Shown here: piece after piece, positions 26,201-34,600 of the stretch | Layout of the letters: each line of letters begins with the position of its first letter | Position numbering within the stretch: the stretch's first letter is position 1 | DNA from: Pantoea sp. At-9b | GTDB lineage: Bacteria; Pseudomonadota; Gammaproteobacteria; Enterobacterales; Enterobacteriaceae | Length of the DNA: 64,000 nt | Reading direction: 5' to 3' | Assembly: GCF_000175935.2 (NCBI RefSeq) | Contig: NC_014837.1 | Location: forward strand, 2,046,001-2,110,000 | Notes under the pieces: generated by a model | What the model was told of the DNA's origin: nothing | The model's input: only the letters and a program-made list of their open reading frames with translations | Databases searched by the model: none | Program-made: the position numbers and the translations under genes

Positions 26201-27865
26201 GCCCTCCGGCAACATGACGCTGAACATGCCGCGATCCGGGATGGTGCCGCCGCTGGTGACAGCCAGATGTTGCGCACCCGGACGGCCGCTCAGGGTATGG
26301 TTGTGCCGATCCCAGATGATGCGCGGGCGCAGATTGGCGAATTCATCCGCAGGGTAACGCCCGGAGAGCATATCCAGCACTGCCTCAAAGGCTGCGCGTG
26401 GCAACGCCCGGAAAGGGTCGGCGCGGCGTACCAGCGCAAACCAGTCATCAACCTGCAACGTCTCCATCGCCGCCGCAGCCACGGTATGTTGGGCCAGCAC
26501 GTCCAACGGATTATGGGGCGGGGCAATCGCATCCAGCTCGCCAGCCAGCATCGCCTCGACCGTCACGGCAGTGTCCAGCAAATCACGCCGGGTGCGTGGC
26601 CAAAAAATTCCTTTTGGTGTACCGCCCACCTGATGCCCGGCGCGTCCGACGCGTTGCAATGCGCTGGCAACCGACAGCGGTGCCCCGACCTGAATCACCA
26701 GGTCGATATCGCCCATATCGATACCCAGTTCGAGGCTGGAGGTCGCCACCACGCATCGCAGCTCGCCTGCTTTCAGGGCGTTCTCAATCTCCAGCCGTTG
26801 TTCCTTCGATACTGAACCGTGATGCGAGCGGGCAATCAGGTTATCGGGCAGTTGCGCGCGTTTTTCCGTGCCACCGGTAAAAGACCCATAGCCAAAAGCG
26901 GCTTCCGGTTCGGTCGGCTGCTCGCCCAACTGACGGGCATAGCGTTCATTCAGTCGCGCGGTGAGTTTTTCCGCCAGCCCGCGCGAGTTGGTGAACACCA
27001 GCGTGGCCCGGTGACGGAGCACTTCGTCAAGGATGCCCGCTTCAATATGCGGCCAGATTGATCCGGCGGCCAGGGTGCCATCCTGTGCCGCCTGGGCATC
27101 GGGACGCTGCTGGATATCGGTCATATCCGCCACGGGTACGGTAATGGTGAGTTGCAACGGCCGCGTGGCCGCTGGATTGACCACCAGGGTTTCACCCGCG
27201 CCACCGAGGAAACGCGCCACGGCCTCGGGCGGGCGCACGGTCGCGGATAACCCGATACGTTGTGCCGGCTGCGCCAGTAACGTATCCAGTCGTTCCAGAC
27301 TGAGCGCCAGATGGGAACCGCGTTTGCTGCCCGCCACGGCATGCACTTCATCGACGATCACCGTAGATACCCCGCGCAGCGTTTCACGTGCTTTGGACGT
27401 CAGCATCAGGAACAGCGATTCGGGTGTGGTGATCAGAATATCGGGCGGACGACGTTGTAACTGCGCCCGTTCGGCACTGCGTGTATCGCCCGAACGCATG
27501 CCTACCTGCAAGGCGATTTCCGCTTCGCCCTGCTGGCGGCGTTGTGCTTCCACGCCTGCCAGCGGCAGTTGCAAGTTGCGTTGCACATCGGCGGCCAGGG
27601 CCTTCACCGGTGAAATATACAGGATGCGGGTTTTATGGCTGCGGGCAACGGTTGCTGGCTGGCTGCGTTCACGGAATAGCGCATCGATGGCATGCAAAAA
27701 GGCGGCGAGGGTTTTGCCCGATCCGGTCGGCGCAATCACCAGGCAATTTTTAGCGCTGGCGATGGCCTGCCAGGCTTCAACCTGGACGGGCGTAGGCGCA
27801 GCAAAGGCCGCCCGGAACCATGCCTGGGTGGTGGGTAAGAAGTGTTGAAGGGCTGCGTCTGACAT
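23288..27865 (-). CDS. lhr: Large helicase-related protein Lhr
   Basis: 1525 residues, the normal full length for enterobacterial Lhr. The N-terminal 870 residues form the Lhr-core: Q-motif region, Walker A APTGSGKTLAAF (about residue 47), DEVHAVAGSKRGSHLALSLERL, LSATVRPPEAVARFLGG, a second RecA domain with ATSSLELGIDMGDIDLVIQVG and RVGRAGHQVGG, then winged-helix and Lhr-specific domains. The long C-terminal extension contains tandem winged helices ending in ALKEAGFSRVPRGYSWYG. Lhr is a 3'-to-5' ATP-dependent DNA helicase of the stress/repair response. The reading frame is uninterrupted. It is divergent from the PEBP gene, with no operon partner. Confidence 0.95.
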   Translation of the reverse strand: MSDAALQHFLPTTQAWFRAAFAAPTPVQVEAWQAIASAKNCLVIAPTGSGKTLAAFLHAIDALFRERSQPATVARSHKTRILYISPVKALAADVQRNLQLPLAGVEAQRRQQGEAEIALQVGMRSGDTRSAERAQLQRRPPDILITTPESLFLMLTSKARETLRGVSTVIVDEVHAVAGSKRGSHLALSLERLDTLLAQPAQRIGLSATVRPPEAVARFLGGAGETLVVNPAATRPLQLTITVPVADMTDIQQRPDAQAAQDGTLAAGSIWPHIEAGILDEVLRHRATLVFTNSRGLAEKLTARLNERYARQLGEQPTEPEAAFGYGSFTGGTEKRAQLPDNLIARSHHGSVSKEQRLEIENALKAGELRCVVATSSLELGIDMGDIDLVIQVGAPLSVASALQRVGRAGHQVGGTPKGIFWPRTRRDLLDTAVTVEAMLAGELDAIAPPHNPLDVLAQHTVAAAAMETLQVDDWFALVRRADPFRALPRAAFEAVLDMLSGRYPADEFANLRPRIIWDRHNHTLSGRPGAQHLAVTSGGTIPDRGMFSVMLPEGEEQTGARRVGELDEEMVYESRVNDIITLGATSWRIQQITHDQVVVVPAPGRSARLPFWHGEGVGRSAALGEAIGRFLREVDQGAPLTDTLDEHARHNIQTLIAEQHQATGVLPTDRALLIERCRDETGDWRVILHSPYGQRVHAPWALAVADRIARVMGIDPAVVASDDGIVARFPDSDGRVPGAELFLFAPDELQRVVNHAVGQSALFAARFRECAARALLLPRRNPGQRSPLWQQRLRAGQLLEVARQFDDFPILIETARECLQDVYDLPALHRLMARLQRGEIQLADVTTESPSPFAAPLLFGYVAEFMYASDAPQAERRASMLALDSKLLKRLLGEVDMRELLDTTLVARVEQELQRLPAGYHATSIEALSDLLREVGPLTDAELALRYSGDAPLAEGLQALQLAQRIFSVRIADQQRWALAEDASRLRDALGCHVPDTLPPALLQPVTRPLYDLLHRYARTHALFTASELAHHFGLGVAVVADALGELRQQGKVIKGDFTPSDDEEPQWVAENVFRRLRLRSLQAARDATKPVDPAVYVALLLERQGVVSDASARQTQGAFSGVNGVVRVIEQLAGIALPAALWETHILPVRVRDYQPAMLDELLSSGEVVWHGQRAPGAAEGLVSLHLSEYAAETLPPADEGKTIALTPLQHQILTLLQDGSGWFVRQLIPRLAQDSPDPALIYQAMWDLAWRGYLTTDTWSALRSVTGHVNSPRPRPARPSRHRRGHAGYAAPASRIASGPGLTSMAGRWSLLARSAIADTERALALTENMLDRFAVVSRGAAIAEQVPGGFPALQPVLRGLEDSGRVLRGRFVAGMGAAQFADHTVIDRLRQLASHQRLTGSPVALAVLDPANPFGVQLPWPLSLAGNRPTRRHGALVVIGHGRVLLYLPQGGKELMTFASAATLDEQHAAVLALGAALKREKHLSFTLERVDDQPAGQSPLLAALKEAGFSRVPRGYSWYG

Positions 27866-27963
27866 CCGGTTTCCCTGATTTCACTGGAGGTGCGTTTTGC
27901 AGTGTAGCGAAAGCGAGCGTATATACTTGTTTCTTTGGTCGGTTTTTTCATCAACAGGAGTGA

Positions 27964-28518
27964 ATGATGGTTATGCTTAAGCGCGCGCTGATGTTGGCGC
28001 TGTTGCCTGCCTCGGTGATGGCAGCCCCGATTTTTACCTTACAGTCGCCCGATTTTACCGATAACGCGATGTTGAATAAGGAGTTTGCCGGAAATGCGCA
28101 GGGGAATCCCTCCTGTACCGGGGAAAATGTCTCACCGGCACTGAGCTGGTCAAATGCGCCCGCGGGCACGCGCAGTTTTGCGTTGATGATCACCGACCCG
28201 GTGGGTGGCAAAGGGTTAGGGGTGACGCATATGGTGGCCTATAACATCGCGGCCGATCGCAGCGCCTTTGCACAGGGCGAACTGGCGAAAGGCGTTGGTT
28301 ATACCGGTGGGAAAAACTCACCCGGCACCAACCATTACTACGGCCCATGCCCGCCAGTGGGGAGTGGCATACATCACTATAACTTTGTGCTGGTCGCGAC
28401 CGATCTACCCGCCAACAGCTTACCGGCCGGGCTGACCCATGATGCACTGGTCGCTAAACTGAAAGGGCATGCACTCGGCGCCGCGACGATTGTAGGGCGC
28501 TTTACCAACGACCAGTAG
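27964..28518 (+). CDS. Exported YbhB/YbcL-type PEBP (Raf kinase inhibitor-like) protein
   Basis: 184 residues with a signal peptide ending at VMAAP (about residue 20). The PEBP fold motifs are present: CTGENVSPALSWSNAPAGTRSFALMITDPV (DPD-like anion pocket reads DPV) near residue 50-80, THMVAYNI, and GPCPPVGSGIHHYNFVLVATDL. The ATG at 27964 and the next codon, also ATG, are both possible; AGGAG lies three to six bases away. The family binds small anions or lipids, and bacterial roles are not established. It is a single-gene unit between lhr and a repeat. Confidence 0.87.
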   Translation: MMVMLKRALMLALLPASVMAAPIFTLQSPDFTDNAMLNKEFAGNAQGNPSCTGENVSPALSWSNAPAGTRSFALMITDPVGGKGLGVTHMVAYNIAADRSAFAQGELAKGVGYTGGKNSPGTNHYYGPCPPVGSGIHHYNFVLVATDLPANSLPAGLTHDALVAKLKGHALGAATIVGRFTNDQ

Positions 28519-28536
28519 CGGAACGTCATCTCATGC

Positions 28537-28607
28537 GTAGCGGCGCGATTTATCGCGCGCTTTTGACCTTTGGGGTGTAAAACCTGCGCGATAAATCGCG
28601 CCGCTAC
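28537..28607. repeat. REP-like pair
   Basis: A standard outward-facing pair of the GTAGCGGCGCGATTTATCGCGC unit with a 27-base middle part. It lies between the convergent PEBP and IclR genes, ending 13 bases before the IclR stop codon. Confidence 0.92.
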
Positions 28608-28620
28608 GGTACGGATTTTT

Positions 28621-29457
28621 TTACGGTAACGTGCACGCCTTTTGCGCTACCACGTATCCCAGCTCCTCCGAAATCGCACGGGCGGTGGCGACCACCGGAC
28701 CCATCAGCTTTTTCACCCCGATCTGTTGCAGCTTGGCGGTAGGCAGTGAAATCGACACCGCATAAGGCACCCGTTGCTGAATATCGAACACCGGGGCGGC
28801 GATACAGGAAACACCCAATTCATTCTCTTCGCGATCCATCGCTGTTTGCTGCTGGCGGATGGTTTTCAGTTCTTCCATCATCTCCGGTAGCGTGGTGATG
28901 GTGTTTTTCGTCAGTTGCTGAATGCTGTCCTGATGGCTTTGCCAGTAGTGGGCCGGGTACTCTTCGCTGCCCCAGGCCATAAAAATCTTACCCATTGCCG
29001 AACAGTACAGCGGCATGTGCTGACCGATATAGGCGCGGGTACGCATCATCCCGGTGGTCGGCTCCAGCTTATAAATCAGGATGACGTGATCATCTTCGCG
29101 ACTGGAGAAGTTCACCGTTTCGCCGACTTCCAGATTCAGCCTTTCCAGATGCGGGGCGGCAACATGGATGATGTTAAGGGAGGAGAGCGCCTTCTGTCCG
29201 ACAGAGATAAACTTGGTGGTTAAACGGTAACTGCCAGGCGAGGGGGCCTGGGTGACATAGCCGCTGCTGTGCAACCCCTGCAACAGGCGATGCACGGTAC
29301 TTTTGTTCATCCCGGATAACTCAGAAAGATGGGCCAGCGGGCAACCGTTTGGGTAGTTGCTCAATAATTCAATCAGTTGCAGCCCACGAAACAAGCTCTG
29401 CGTTCCCAGTGGCTTGTCACTCTTCTCTTCCTTCGCTTTCGCTACTTTAACCACCAT
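28621..29457 (-). CDS. IclR-family regulator of the diketogulonate region
   Basis: 278 residues. The N-terminal winged helix (SLFRGLQLIELLSNYPNGCPLAHLSELSGMNKSTVHRLLQGL) and C-terminal effector domain (ERLNLEVGETVNFS, YCSAMGKIFMAW, GVSCIAAPVFD) are typical of the YiaJ/KdgR group. YiaJ represses the E. coli yiaK-S operon, and this gene sits next to a yiaK-type cluster, so a YiaJ-like role is likely. It is transcribed away from the ABC genes. TGGAA-N5-TTCCA, an IclR-type operator, lies in front of yiaK, and a similar element lies in front of the ABC genes. Confidence 0.87.
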   Translation of the reverse strand: MVVKVAKAKEEKSDKPLGTQSLFRGLQLIELLSNYPNGCPLAHLSELSGMNKSTVHRLLQGLHSSGYVTQAPSPGSYRLTTKFISVGQKALSSLNIIHVAAPHLERLNLEVGETVNFSSREDDHVILIYKLEPTTGMMRTRAYIGQHMPLYCSAMGKIFMAWGSEEYPAHYWQSHQDSIQQLTKNTITTLPEMMEELKTIRQQQTAMDREENELGVSCIAAPVFDIQQRVPYAVSISLPTAKLQQIGVKKLMGPVVATARAISEELGYVVAQKACTLP

Positions 29458-29589
29458 CCACGCTTCCTCTTAGTTTTCCCACTCCGATAAAAGAGCAGTC
29501 GCCAGATGTTACCCCATGCACTTCAGCCTGGGAATCTTTCGCCAGGTTTAGTGTGACTTTTGGTGAAAATCCACCCGTTGTGGAAGTGA

Positions 29590-29640
29590 GTGATGCATCA
29601 CAAATCCACAACATTAATTATAACTAACTGTTTTAAAACA
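29590..29640. promoter_or_regulatory. Two perfect palindromes in the IclR-ABC divergent promoter region
   Basis: GTGATGCATCAC (29590-29601) and TGTTTTAAAACA (29629-29640) are both perfect 12-bp palindromes in the 325-base gap between the divergent IclR and ABC genes. The first resembles a CRP half-site pair but with a 4- rather than 6-base centre. They are plausible operators for a regulator other than IclR. The remainder of the gap shows no gene. Confidence 0.45.
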
Positions 29641-29692
29641 AAATATATCCTCACCACTTCTTTGCTTTTCCGGCGCGCCAGGAATAGTATTT

Positions 29693-29720
29693 TTTGGAAT
29701 CGTATTTCGCATGTTGAAAT
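29693..29720. promoter_or_regulatory. IclR-like operator before the ABC operon
   Basis: TTTGGAA, five bases, TTTCG, five bases, TGAAAT. The same three blocks at the same spacing occur at 34540-34567 before yiaK. The central TTTCG is a poorer match to the TTCCA arm found there. It lies 63 bases upstream of the ATP-binding protein start. Confidence 0.55.
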
Positions 29721-29782
29721 TTAGCGGTGTTTTCATGCTGTCGCCGCTGTTGATGCTCACCAGGAGTTTGCAGGAGGCGGTA

Positions 29783-31309
29783 ATGCAGCATAGCCCGGGA
29801 ACACCGGTTCTTACTCTGAGCCATATCACCAAACGCTTTGGCGGTAATCCCGCCGTCAACGATGTCAGTCTTGAAGTCTTTCCCGGCGAGGTGGTTGCCC
29901 TGCTGGGAGAAAACGGTGCTGGAAAATCCACGCTGATCAAAGTGCTGGCCGGGGTGTACAACCGTGATGAGGGCGATATCCGCTTTCATGACGCCAGCAT
30001 CGCCTCTGCCGCCAGTCTGAAAACCGCGACCCGGCAGCCGATCGCCTTTATCCATCAGGATCTCGGGCTGATCGAATGGATGACGGTGGCTGAAAATATG
30101 GCGCTGGTGATGGGCTTCACCCGTCGTCTCGGCTTGATTGACTGGCGAGCGGTGCGCGAACGTTCGCGTGCCGCCCTGATCGATGTTGGCATCATGCTGG
30201 ACCCGGATGCCCGGGTGTTTGAATTGTCACGTACCGAGAAATCGCTGCTGGCGATTGCGCGTGCGGTGGCGGTCAACGCCGAAGTGCTGGTGCTGGATGA
30301 ACCTACCGCCTCGTTACCGGCCAATGATGTGCGTCACCTGTTTGAGGTGATCAACCGACTGAAAAGTCGCAAGGTCGGCATGATTTACGTTACTCACCGC
30401 CTTGACGAAGTGATCGAAATCGCCGATCGCATCTGTGTGATGCGTGATGGTAAGCGCGTCGCAGAGGGCAACACCGCCGATTACCAGCTACGCGATCTGG
30501 TGGAGATGATCGTTGGCGAAGCGCTGGAGGGCAATCAACGTCAACCGCTACCGGCAGCGAGCAAACCGGTGTTGGTGTTGGATCAACTCTGCATTGATGA
30601 AGTCGGGCCGGTCAGCTTCAGCCTGCAAGCGGGCGAAATGCTGGCGTTGGCCGGATTACGCGGTGCCGGGCAAGAGGAGATAGGCCGCCTGTTGTTTGGT
30701 CTGCGCCAGGCCACCGCTGGCAGCATCCGCTTTCGTGATCAGGCTTATCGACCGCAGGCTCCCGATCAGGCGATGGCGGCGGGTGTGTCGCTGGTCGCGG
30801 GCGATCGTACCGGTGAAAGTCTGGTGATGTCGATGAGCGTGCGCGAGAACCTGTTTCTCAATCCCTGTGCCAGCGGCCATCGGTTGCTGTCTCGCTACGG
30901 ACGTCGCGCCGAAATCGGGGCCAGCTGGTGGAAAGTGCAGCTGTTCGATGTCCGTCCCAAAGACGTCAATCTCGACATCAGCGCCTTATCTGGCGGTAAC
31001 CAACAGAAGGTGGTGATGGCGCGCTGGATGCATCTCAATGCGCCGCTGCTGATTCTGGAAGATCCCACTGCTGGCGTCGATGTCGGCGCGCGCGAAGAAA
31101 TCTATCACCTGCTGAATAAAGCGCTGGTCGATGGCGTGGCGGTACTGGTGATTTCCAATGACCTCGAAGAGATTGCCCACATCTGTAACCGCGCACTGGT
31201 GTTTAACCGTGGTCAGGTGGTGGGTGAATTAAAAAATGAACAGGTGACCTTTGCCGGTTTGCTGGAGCTGGCCTCTGCCAGCAGCGCTGCCCCATTAACC
31301 ACCGTCTGA
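29783..31309 (+). CDS. Ribose-type ABC transporter ATP-binding protein (RbsA family)
   Basis: 508 residues from ATG 29783, chosen for AGGAGG five bases before it. Two ABC domains: the first has Walker A GENGAGKST (about residue 42) and LDEPTAS; its signature reads LSRTEK, degenerate as usual for this family. The second has a broken Walker A (GLRGAGQEE) and an intact signature ALSGGNQQKV. This is the RbsA/AraG/XylG layout, in which the protein energises one membrane permease for a pentose or related sugar. It leads an operon with permease, binding protein and SMP-30 lactonase. Confidence 0.92.
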   Translation: MQHSPGTPVLTLSHITKRFGGNPAVNDVSLEVFPGEVVALLGENGAGKSTLIKVLAGVYNRDEGDIRFHDASIASAASLKTATRQPIAFIHQDLGLIEWMTVAENMALVMGFTRRLGLIDWRAVRERSRAALIDVGIMLDPDARVFELSRTEKSLLAIARAVAVNAEVLVLDEPTASLPANDVRHLFEVINRLKSRKVGMIYVTHRLDEVIEIADRICVMRDGKRVAEGNTADYQLRDLVEMIVGEALEGNQRQPLPAASKPVLVLDQLCIDEVGPVSFSLQAGEMLALAGLRGAGQEEIGRLLFGLRQATAGSIRFRDQAYRPQAPDQAMAAGVSLVAGDRTGESLVMSMSVRENLFLNPCASGHRLLSRYGRRAEIGASWWKVQLFDVRPKDVNLDISALSGGNQQKVVMARWMHLNAPLLILEDPTAGVDVGAREEIYHLLNKALVDGVAVLVISNDLEEIAHICNRALVFNRGQVVGELKNEQVTFAGLLELASASSAAPLTTV

Positions 31310-31331
31310 AAAGGAAGGCAGGAGAAAAATC

Positions 31332-32432
31332 ATGTCGAAAACATCCGTAAAATCCACCGCACTGGAGCAGCGGGTCAGCCTTGCGCAGCACGGCTTCGCC
31401 CCCTGGTCGATGCAGATTATGACCCGCTACGGCCTGCTGCTGTTATGTGTGGTGTTAACCCTGTTGTTCTCGCTGCTGTCGCCATCGTTCGCCACCATGC
31501 TGACCCTACAGGCGATCCTCGCCAGTAAGGCAAAAATTGCGCTGCTGGCGCTGGCGGCGACCTTGCCGATGATCGTCGGTAAGATCGACCTGAACGTCGG
31601 TTTCGGCATTGTGCTGTGGCATATCCTCGCGATTACCCTCCAGGTGGAGTACGGCTTCTCGTGGCAGATGGCGGTATTGACGGTGCTGGTGATCTCGGCG
31701 CTGTATGGCTTGCTGAACGGTATCCTGGTAGCGCTGGCCGATATCGACAGCTTCGTTGCGACGCTGGGTTCCGGCACCGTGCTGTACGCCGTGGCACTGT
31801 GGCACTCCGGCGGTCGGCAAATCGTGGGCGATCTGCCGGACGCCTTCAGCGCACTGCATCATACCGAACTGTTTGGCATCCCCATCGGCGCGTTTTATGT
31901 GCTGATCGTCGCGCTGGTGCTGTGGCTGATCACGGAACATACCCCGTTGGGCCGCTGTATGTACGCGGTGGGGGGGAACCCAACGGCCGCCCGTCTCAAC
32001 GGCATTGCGGTGAATAAATACATCATCGGCACCTTTATCGCTTCCAGCGTGCTCACCGGTTTCAGCGGTGTGCTGATTGCGGCTGAACAGGGCGTGGGCC
32101 AGGCCAGCGTCGGGATGGATTATCTGTTACCTGCGCTGGTGGGGGCCTTCCTCGGGAGCACCACGATCCGCCCGGGACGGGTTAACGTCTGGGGCACGGT
32201 GGTGGGGATCGCCATCCTTGCCATCGGTATCGCCGGTATCCAGCAATTCGGTGGCGATTTCTGGGTTGAGCCGTTGTTCAACGGGGCCACGTTGTTGTTG
32301 TCGATTACGCTTGCCGGTTACGCCCAGCGTCGCCGCATGCTGAACCAAAAAGCCGTGGTGCGCAGTCAGAGCGCACCCACCTCTGCACCTGACCATAAAC
32401 AAAAAACCATTACACCAGGGAATTCATTATGA
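31332..32432 (+). CDS. Ribose-type ABC transporter permease (RbsC family)
   Basis: 366 residues, with eight to ten hydrophobic segments and the family's EAA-like loop GRCMYAVGGNPTAARLNGIAVNKYIIGTF (about residue 215). An N-terminal extension of about 35 polar residues precedes the first helix, and the C-terminus has a charged tail of about 30 residues. AGGAG lies seven bases before the ATG, and the last four bases overlap the binding-protein gene. It forms the inner-membrane channel of the transporter. Confidence 0.9.
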   Translation: MSKTSVKSTALEQRVSLAQHGFAPWSMQIMTRYGLLLLCVVLTLLFSLLSPSFATMLTLQAILASKAKIALLALAATLPMIVGKIDLNVGFGIVLWHILAITLQVEYGFSWQMAVLTVLVISALYGLLNGILVALADIDSFVATLGSGTVLYAVALWHSGGRQIVGDLPDAFSALHHTELFGIPIGAFYVLIVALVLWLITEHTPLGRCMYAVGGNPTAARLNGIAVNKYIIGTFIASSVLTGFSGVLIAAEQGVGQASVGMDYLLPALVGAFLGSTTIRPGRVNVWGTVVGIAILAIGIAGIQQFGGDFWVEPLFNGATLLLSITLAGYAQRRRMLNQKAVVRSQSAPTSAPDHKQKTITPGNSL

Positions 32433-33529
32433 AAAATCAGGCATTGAGTCTCACCCTGGCCGCCATGCTGGTGGCCTCCGCTTCCGCACAGGCTGACAGC
32501 TACCTGGATCAGGCCACGGCGGCAGTGGCGAAAGCCACCGCCAGCTCCAGCAACTGGGATGGGCCGACCACTGGCCCTAAACTGCAACCGAACAAAAAGA
32601 TCATCTTTATCGCCTCAGACATGAAAAACGGCGGCGTGCAGGGGGTGCAGCAGGGGATGAGTGAAGCGGCGAAGGTGGCAGGCTGGAAACTGGAAACCCT
32701 CGATGGTGGCGGGTCGGTGAAGGACCAACTCGCTGCGCTGAATCAGGCGATTGCCCAGCGCCCGGATGGCATCGTGATTGGTGGCTGGAACCCGAACGTG
32801 GCAAAAATTCCGCTAAAGAAAGCCAAAGAACAAAACATCGTGTTAATGGCCTGGCATGCCGAACCACAGCCGGGACCGATTGCGAAATATGGCGTGACGG
32901 ACAATATCACCTCCGATTCGAATGATGTCGCACGGCTGGCGGCGCAATATGCCGTGGTGAAATCCGGGGGTAAGGCGCAGGTGTTGATCTTCACTGACTC
33001 GCTGTATCAAATCGCGCTGGACAAGGCCAACACCATGAAGCAAGAGATTGAGAAATGCAGCGGCTGCAAGGTGGTGGAATTTATCGATACACCGCTGGCA
33101 GATACCGCCAACCGTATGCCCTCCATGACCTTCAGCCTGTTGCAGAAGTATGGCGATCATTTCCAGTATGCGTTGTCGATCAACGATCTCTATTTTGACT
33201 TTATGGCCCCGGCGCTGAAAACCGCGGGTAAAGGGGGCAGCAATGCGCCATTCAATATTTCTGCCGGTGACGGTTCCATTTCGGCATTCCAGCGCATCCG
33301 CAATGGCGACAGCCAGATTGCGACGGTGGCCGAGCCGCTTAAGCTGCACGGCTGGCAATTGCTCGATGAGTTCAACCGCGCCTTTGCCGGGCAACCTTCT
33401 TCCGGTTATGTCACTCCGGCGCATCTGATTACCAAAGACAATATCGCCAATGACGGTGGCCCGGAAAACAACTATGACCCGGCGAACAACTATCAGGGGC
33501 ACTACAAAACCATCTGGGGCGTACAGTGA
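32429..33529 (+). CDS. Ribose-type ABC transporter substrate-binding protein
   Basis: 366 residues. A cleavable signal (LSLTLAAMLVASASAQA) ends near residue 22. The mature part has the type I sugar-binding pattern: KIIFIASDMKNGGVQGVQQGM, RPDGIVIGGWNP near residue 110, NDVARLAAQYAV and a C-terminal hinge region YVTPAHLITKDN. Two cysteines in CSGCK near residue 211 may form a disulfide. It delivers the ligand to the permease. It overlaps the permease and the lactonase genes. The ligand is unknown; an oxidised ascorbate derivative or sugar lactone fits the neighbours. Confidence 0.9.
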   Translation: MKNQALSLTLAAMLVASASAQADSYLDQATAAVAKATASSSNWDGPTTGPKLQPNKKIIFIASDMKNGGVQGVQQGMSEAAKVAGWKLETLDGGGSVKDQLAALNQAIAQRPDGIVIGGWNPNVAKIPLKKAKEQNIVLMAWHAEPQPGPIAKYGVTDNITSDSNDVARLAAQYAVVKSGGKAQVLIFTDSLYQIALDKANTMKQEIEKCSGCKVVEFIDTPLADTANRMPSMTFSLLQKYGDHFQYALSINDLYFDFMAPALKTAGKGGSNAPFNISAGDGSISAFQRIRNGDSQIATVAEPLKLHGWQLLDEFNRAFAGQPSSGYVTPAHLITKDNIANDGGPENNYDPANNYQGHYKTIWGVQ

Positions 33530-34356
33530 TGCAGTTGGAAAAACTCTGTTCTCCCGCTATCTGGGCCGAAGGCCCGGTATGGCTGCCACAGCAAGATGCG
33601 GTGGTGTTCAGCGATGTCAAAGGCAACCGGATGTTTCGCTGGCAGCGCAACGGCGAACTCAGCCTGTGGCGTGCCAGCGCCAACTTTGCCAATGGCAACG
33701 CGCGTGACGGTGAAGGGCGGGTGGTGAGCTGTGAACATGGTCGGCGCGGCATCAGCCGCACCGAACATGACGGTAGCGTGACGCTGTTGGTCGATAAAGT
33801 AGAGGGCAAACGCTTTAACTCACCGAATGATGTGGTGGTGCGTTCTGACGGCACCATCTGGTTTACCGATCCGCCCTACGGGATCATCAATGATGAGGAA
33901 GGGTATCACGCGCACAGCCAGGTGATCGGTTGTTACCTGTACTGCTTCGATCCGGTCAGCGGGCAGCTCAGCATTGCCGCCAGCGATTTGCAGCGTCCCA
34001 ACGGTCTGGCGTTTTCGCCCGACGAAAGCCTGATGTATGTCGCCGATATGTCGATCGTGGATTTCCCCACGCTGGGCCGCCGTCAATTGCGGGTCTACAG
34101 GGTGGAGGGACGTGAACTGGTGGCGGGGCAATTTTTTGCCGAGGTCGCACCGGGTTTTCCTGACGGTTTCTGTGTCGCAGAAAACGGCGATATTTACTGT
34201 AGCTGCGCCGACGGGGTGATTATCTTCGACAGCAGTGGGCGGACGCGCGGCAAAATCCCGCTACCGGAGCGGGTATCCAACTGTACGCTGGGTGGCCCGC
34301 ACGGTAACGAACTGTATATCACCGCCACCACGTCGTTGTATCGGGTGCGTTTGTAA
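33529..34356 (+). CDS. SMP-30/gluconolactonase family protein
   Basis: 275 residues from ATG 33529, which overlaps the preceding TGA (TGATG). The SMP-30 metal-site elements are present: WAEGPVWLPQQDAVVFSDVKGNRMFRW (metal glutamate), FNSPNDVVVRSDGTIWFTDPPYG (Asn site, about residue 103), and PNGLAFSPDESLMYVADMS with the metal aspartate. No signal peptide, so it is cytoplasmic and acts after import. The family opens sugar lactones such as gluconolactone and gulonolactone. In this neighbourhood a lactone of the ascorbate series is the natural guess; dehydroascorbate to 2,3-diketo-L-gulonate is possible but unproven. Confidence 0.87.
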   Translation: MQLEKLCSPAIWAEGPVWLPQQDAVVFSDVKGNRMFRWQRNGELSLWRASANFANGNARDGEGRVVSCEHGRRGISRTEHDGSVTLLVDKVEGKRFNSPNDVVVRSDGTIWFTDPPYGIINDEEGYHAHSQVIGCYLYCFDPVSGQLSIAASDLQRPNGLAFSPDESLMYVADMSIVDFPTLGRRQLRVYRVEGRELVAGQFFAEVAPGFPDGFCVAENGDIYCSCADGVIIFDSSGRTRGKIPLPERVSNCTLGGPHGNELYITATTSLYRVRL

Positions 34357-34358
34357 CG

Positions 34359-34380
34359 GAGCGATAAATCGCGCCGCTAC
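34359..34380. repeat. Solitary REP-like half unit
   Basis: GAGCGATAAATCGCGCCGCTAC, a reverse half unit with no forward partner, begins two bases after the lactonase stop codon. The missing partner may have been lost when the lactonase end was fixed here. Confidence 0.8.
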
Positions 34381-34456
34381 CGATCGGGGCAGGTTCCTCT
34401 GTCCCGGCTTCCCCACGCCTGAAATCTGGCCGATTTGCGGCCGATCACAAAAGTCG

Positions 34457-34474
34457 ATCAAAGTTTTATTTGAT
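34457..34474. promoter_or_regulatory. Inverted repeat ATCAAA-N6-TTTGAT before yiaK
   Basis: ATCAAA and TTTGAT flank six bases, 127 bases upstream of the yiaK start and 66 upstream of the IclR-like site. An 18-bp perfect inverted repeat in this position is a likely second operator or activator site. I cannot assign the regulator. Confidence 0.4.
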
Positions 34475-34539
34475 TGATTTTTAACGATAAATTTTCCTGC
34501 CATTTCTTTGACTCGCCTTTGCTTTCGCCATACGATTTA

Positions 34540-34567
34540 TTTGGAACGACATTCCAACATATGAAAT
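34540..34567. promoter_or_regulatory. IclR-type operator before the yiaK operon
   Basis: TGGAA-CGACA-TTCCA is a perfect inverted repeat with five-base arms, matching the core known for E. coli IclR-family sites (TGGAA/TTCCA arms). It is flanked on the right, at five bases, by TGAAAT, the same arrangement as at 29693-29720. It lies about 35 bases before the yiaK start, where a bound repressor would block transcription. Confidence 0.7.
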
Positions 34568-34600
34568 ATAAAGCGTAGCGCTGGGGAGACAGTTGCCGTT

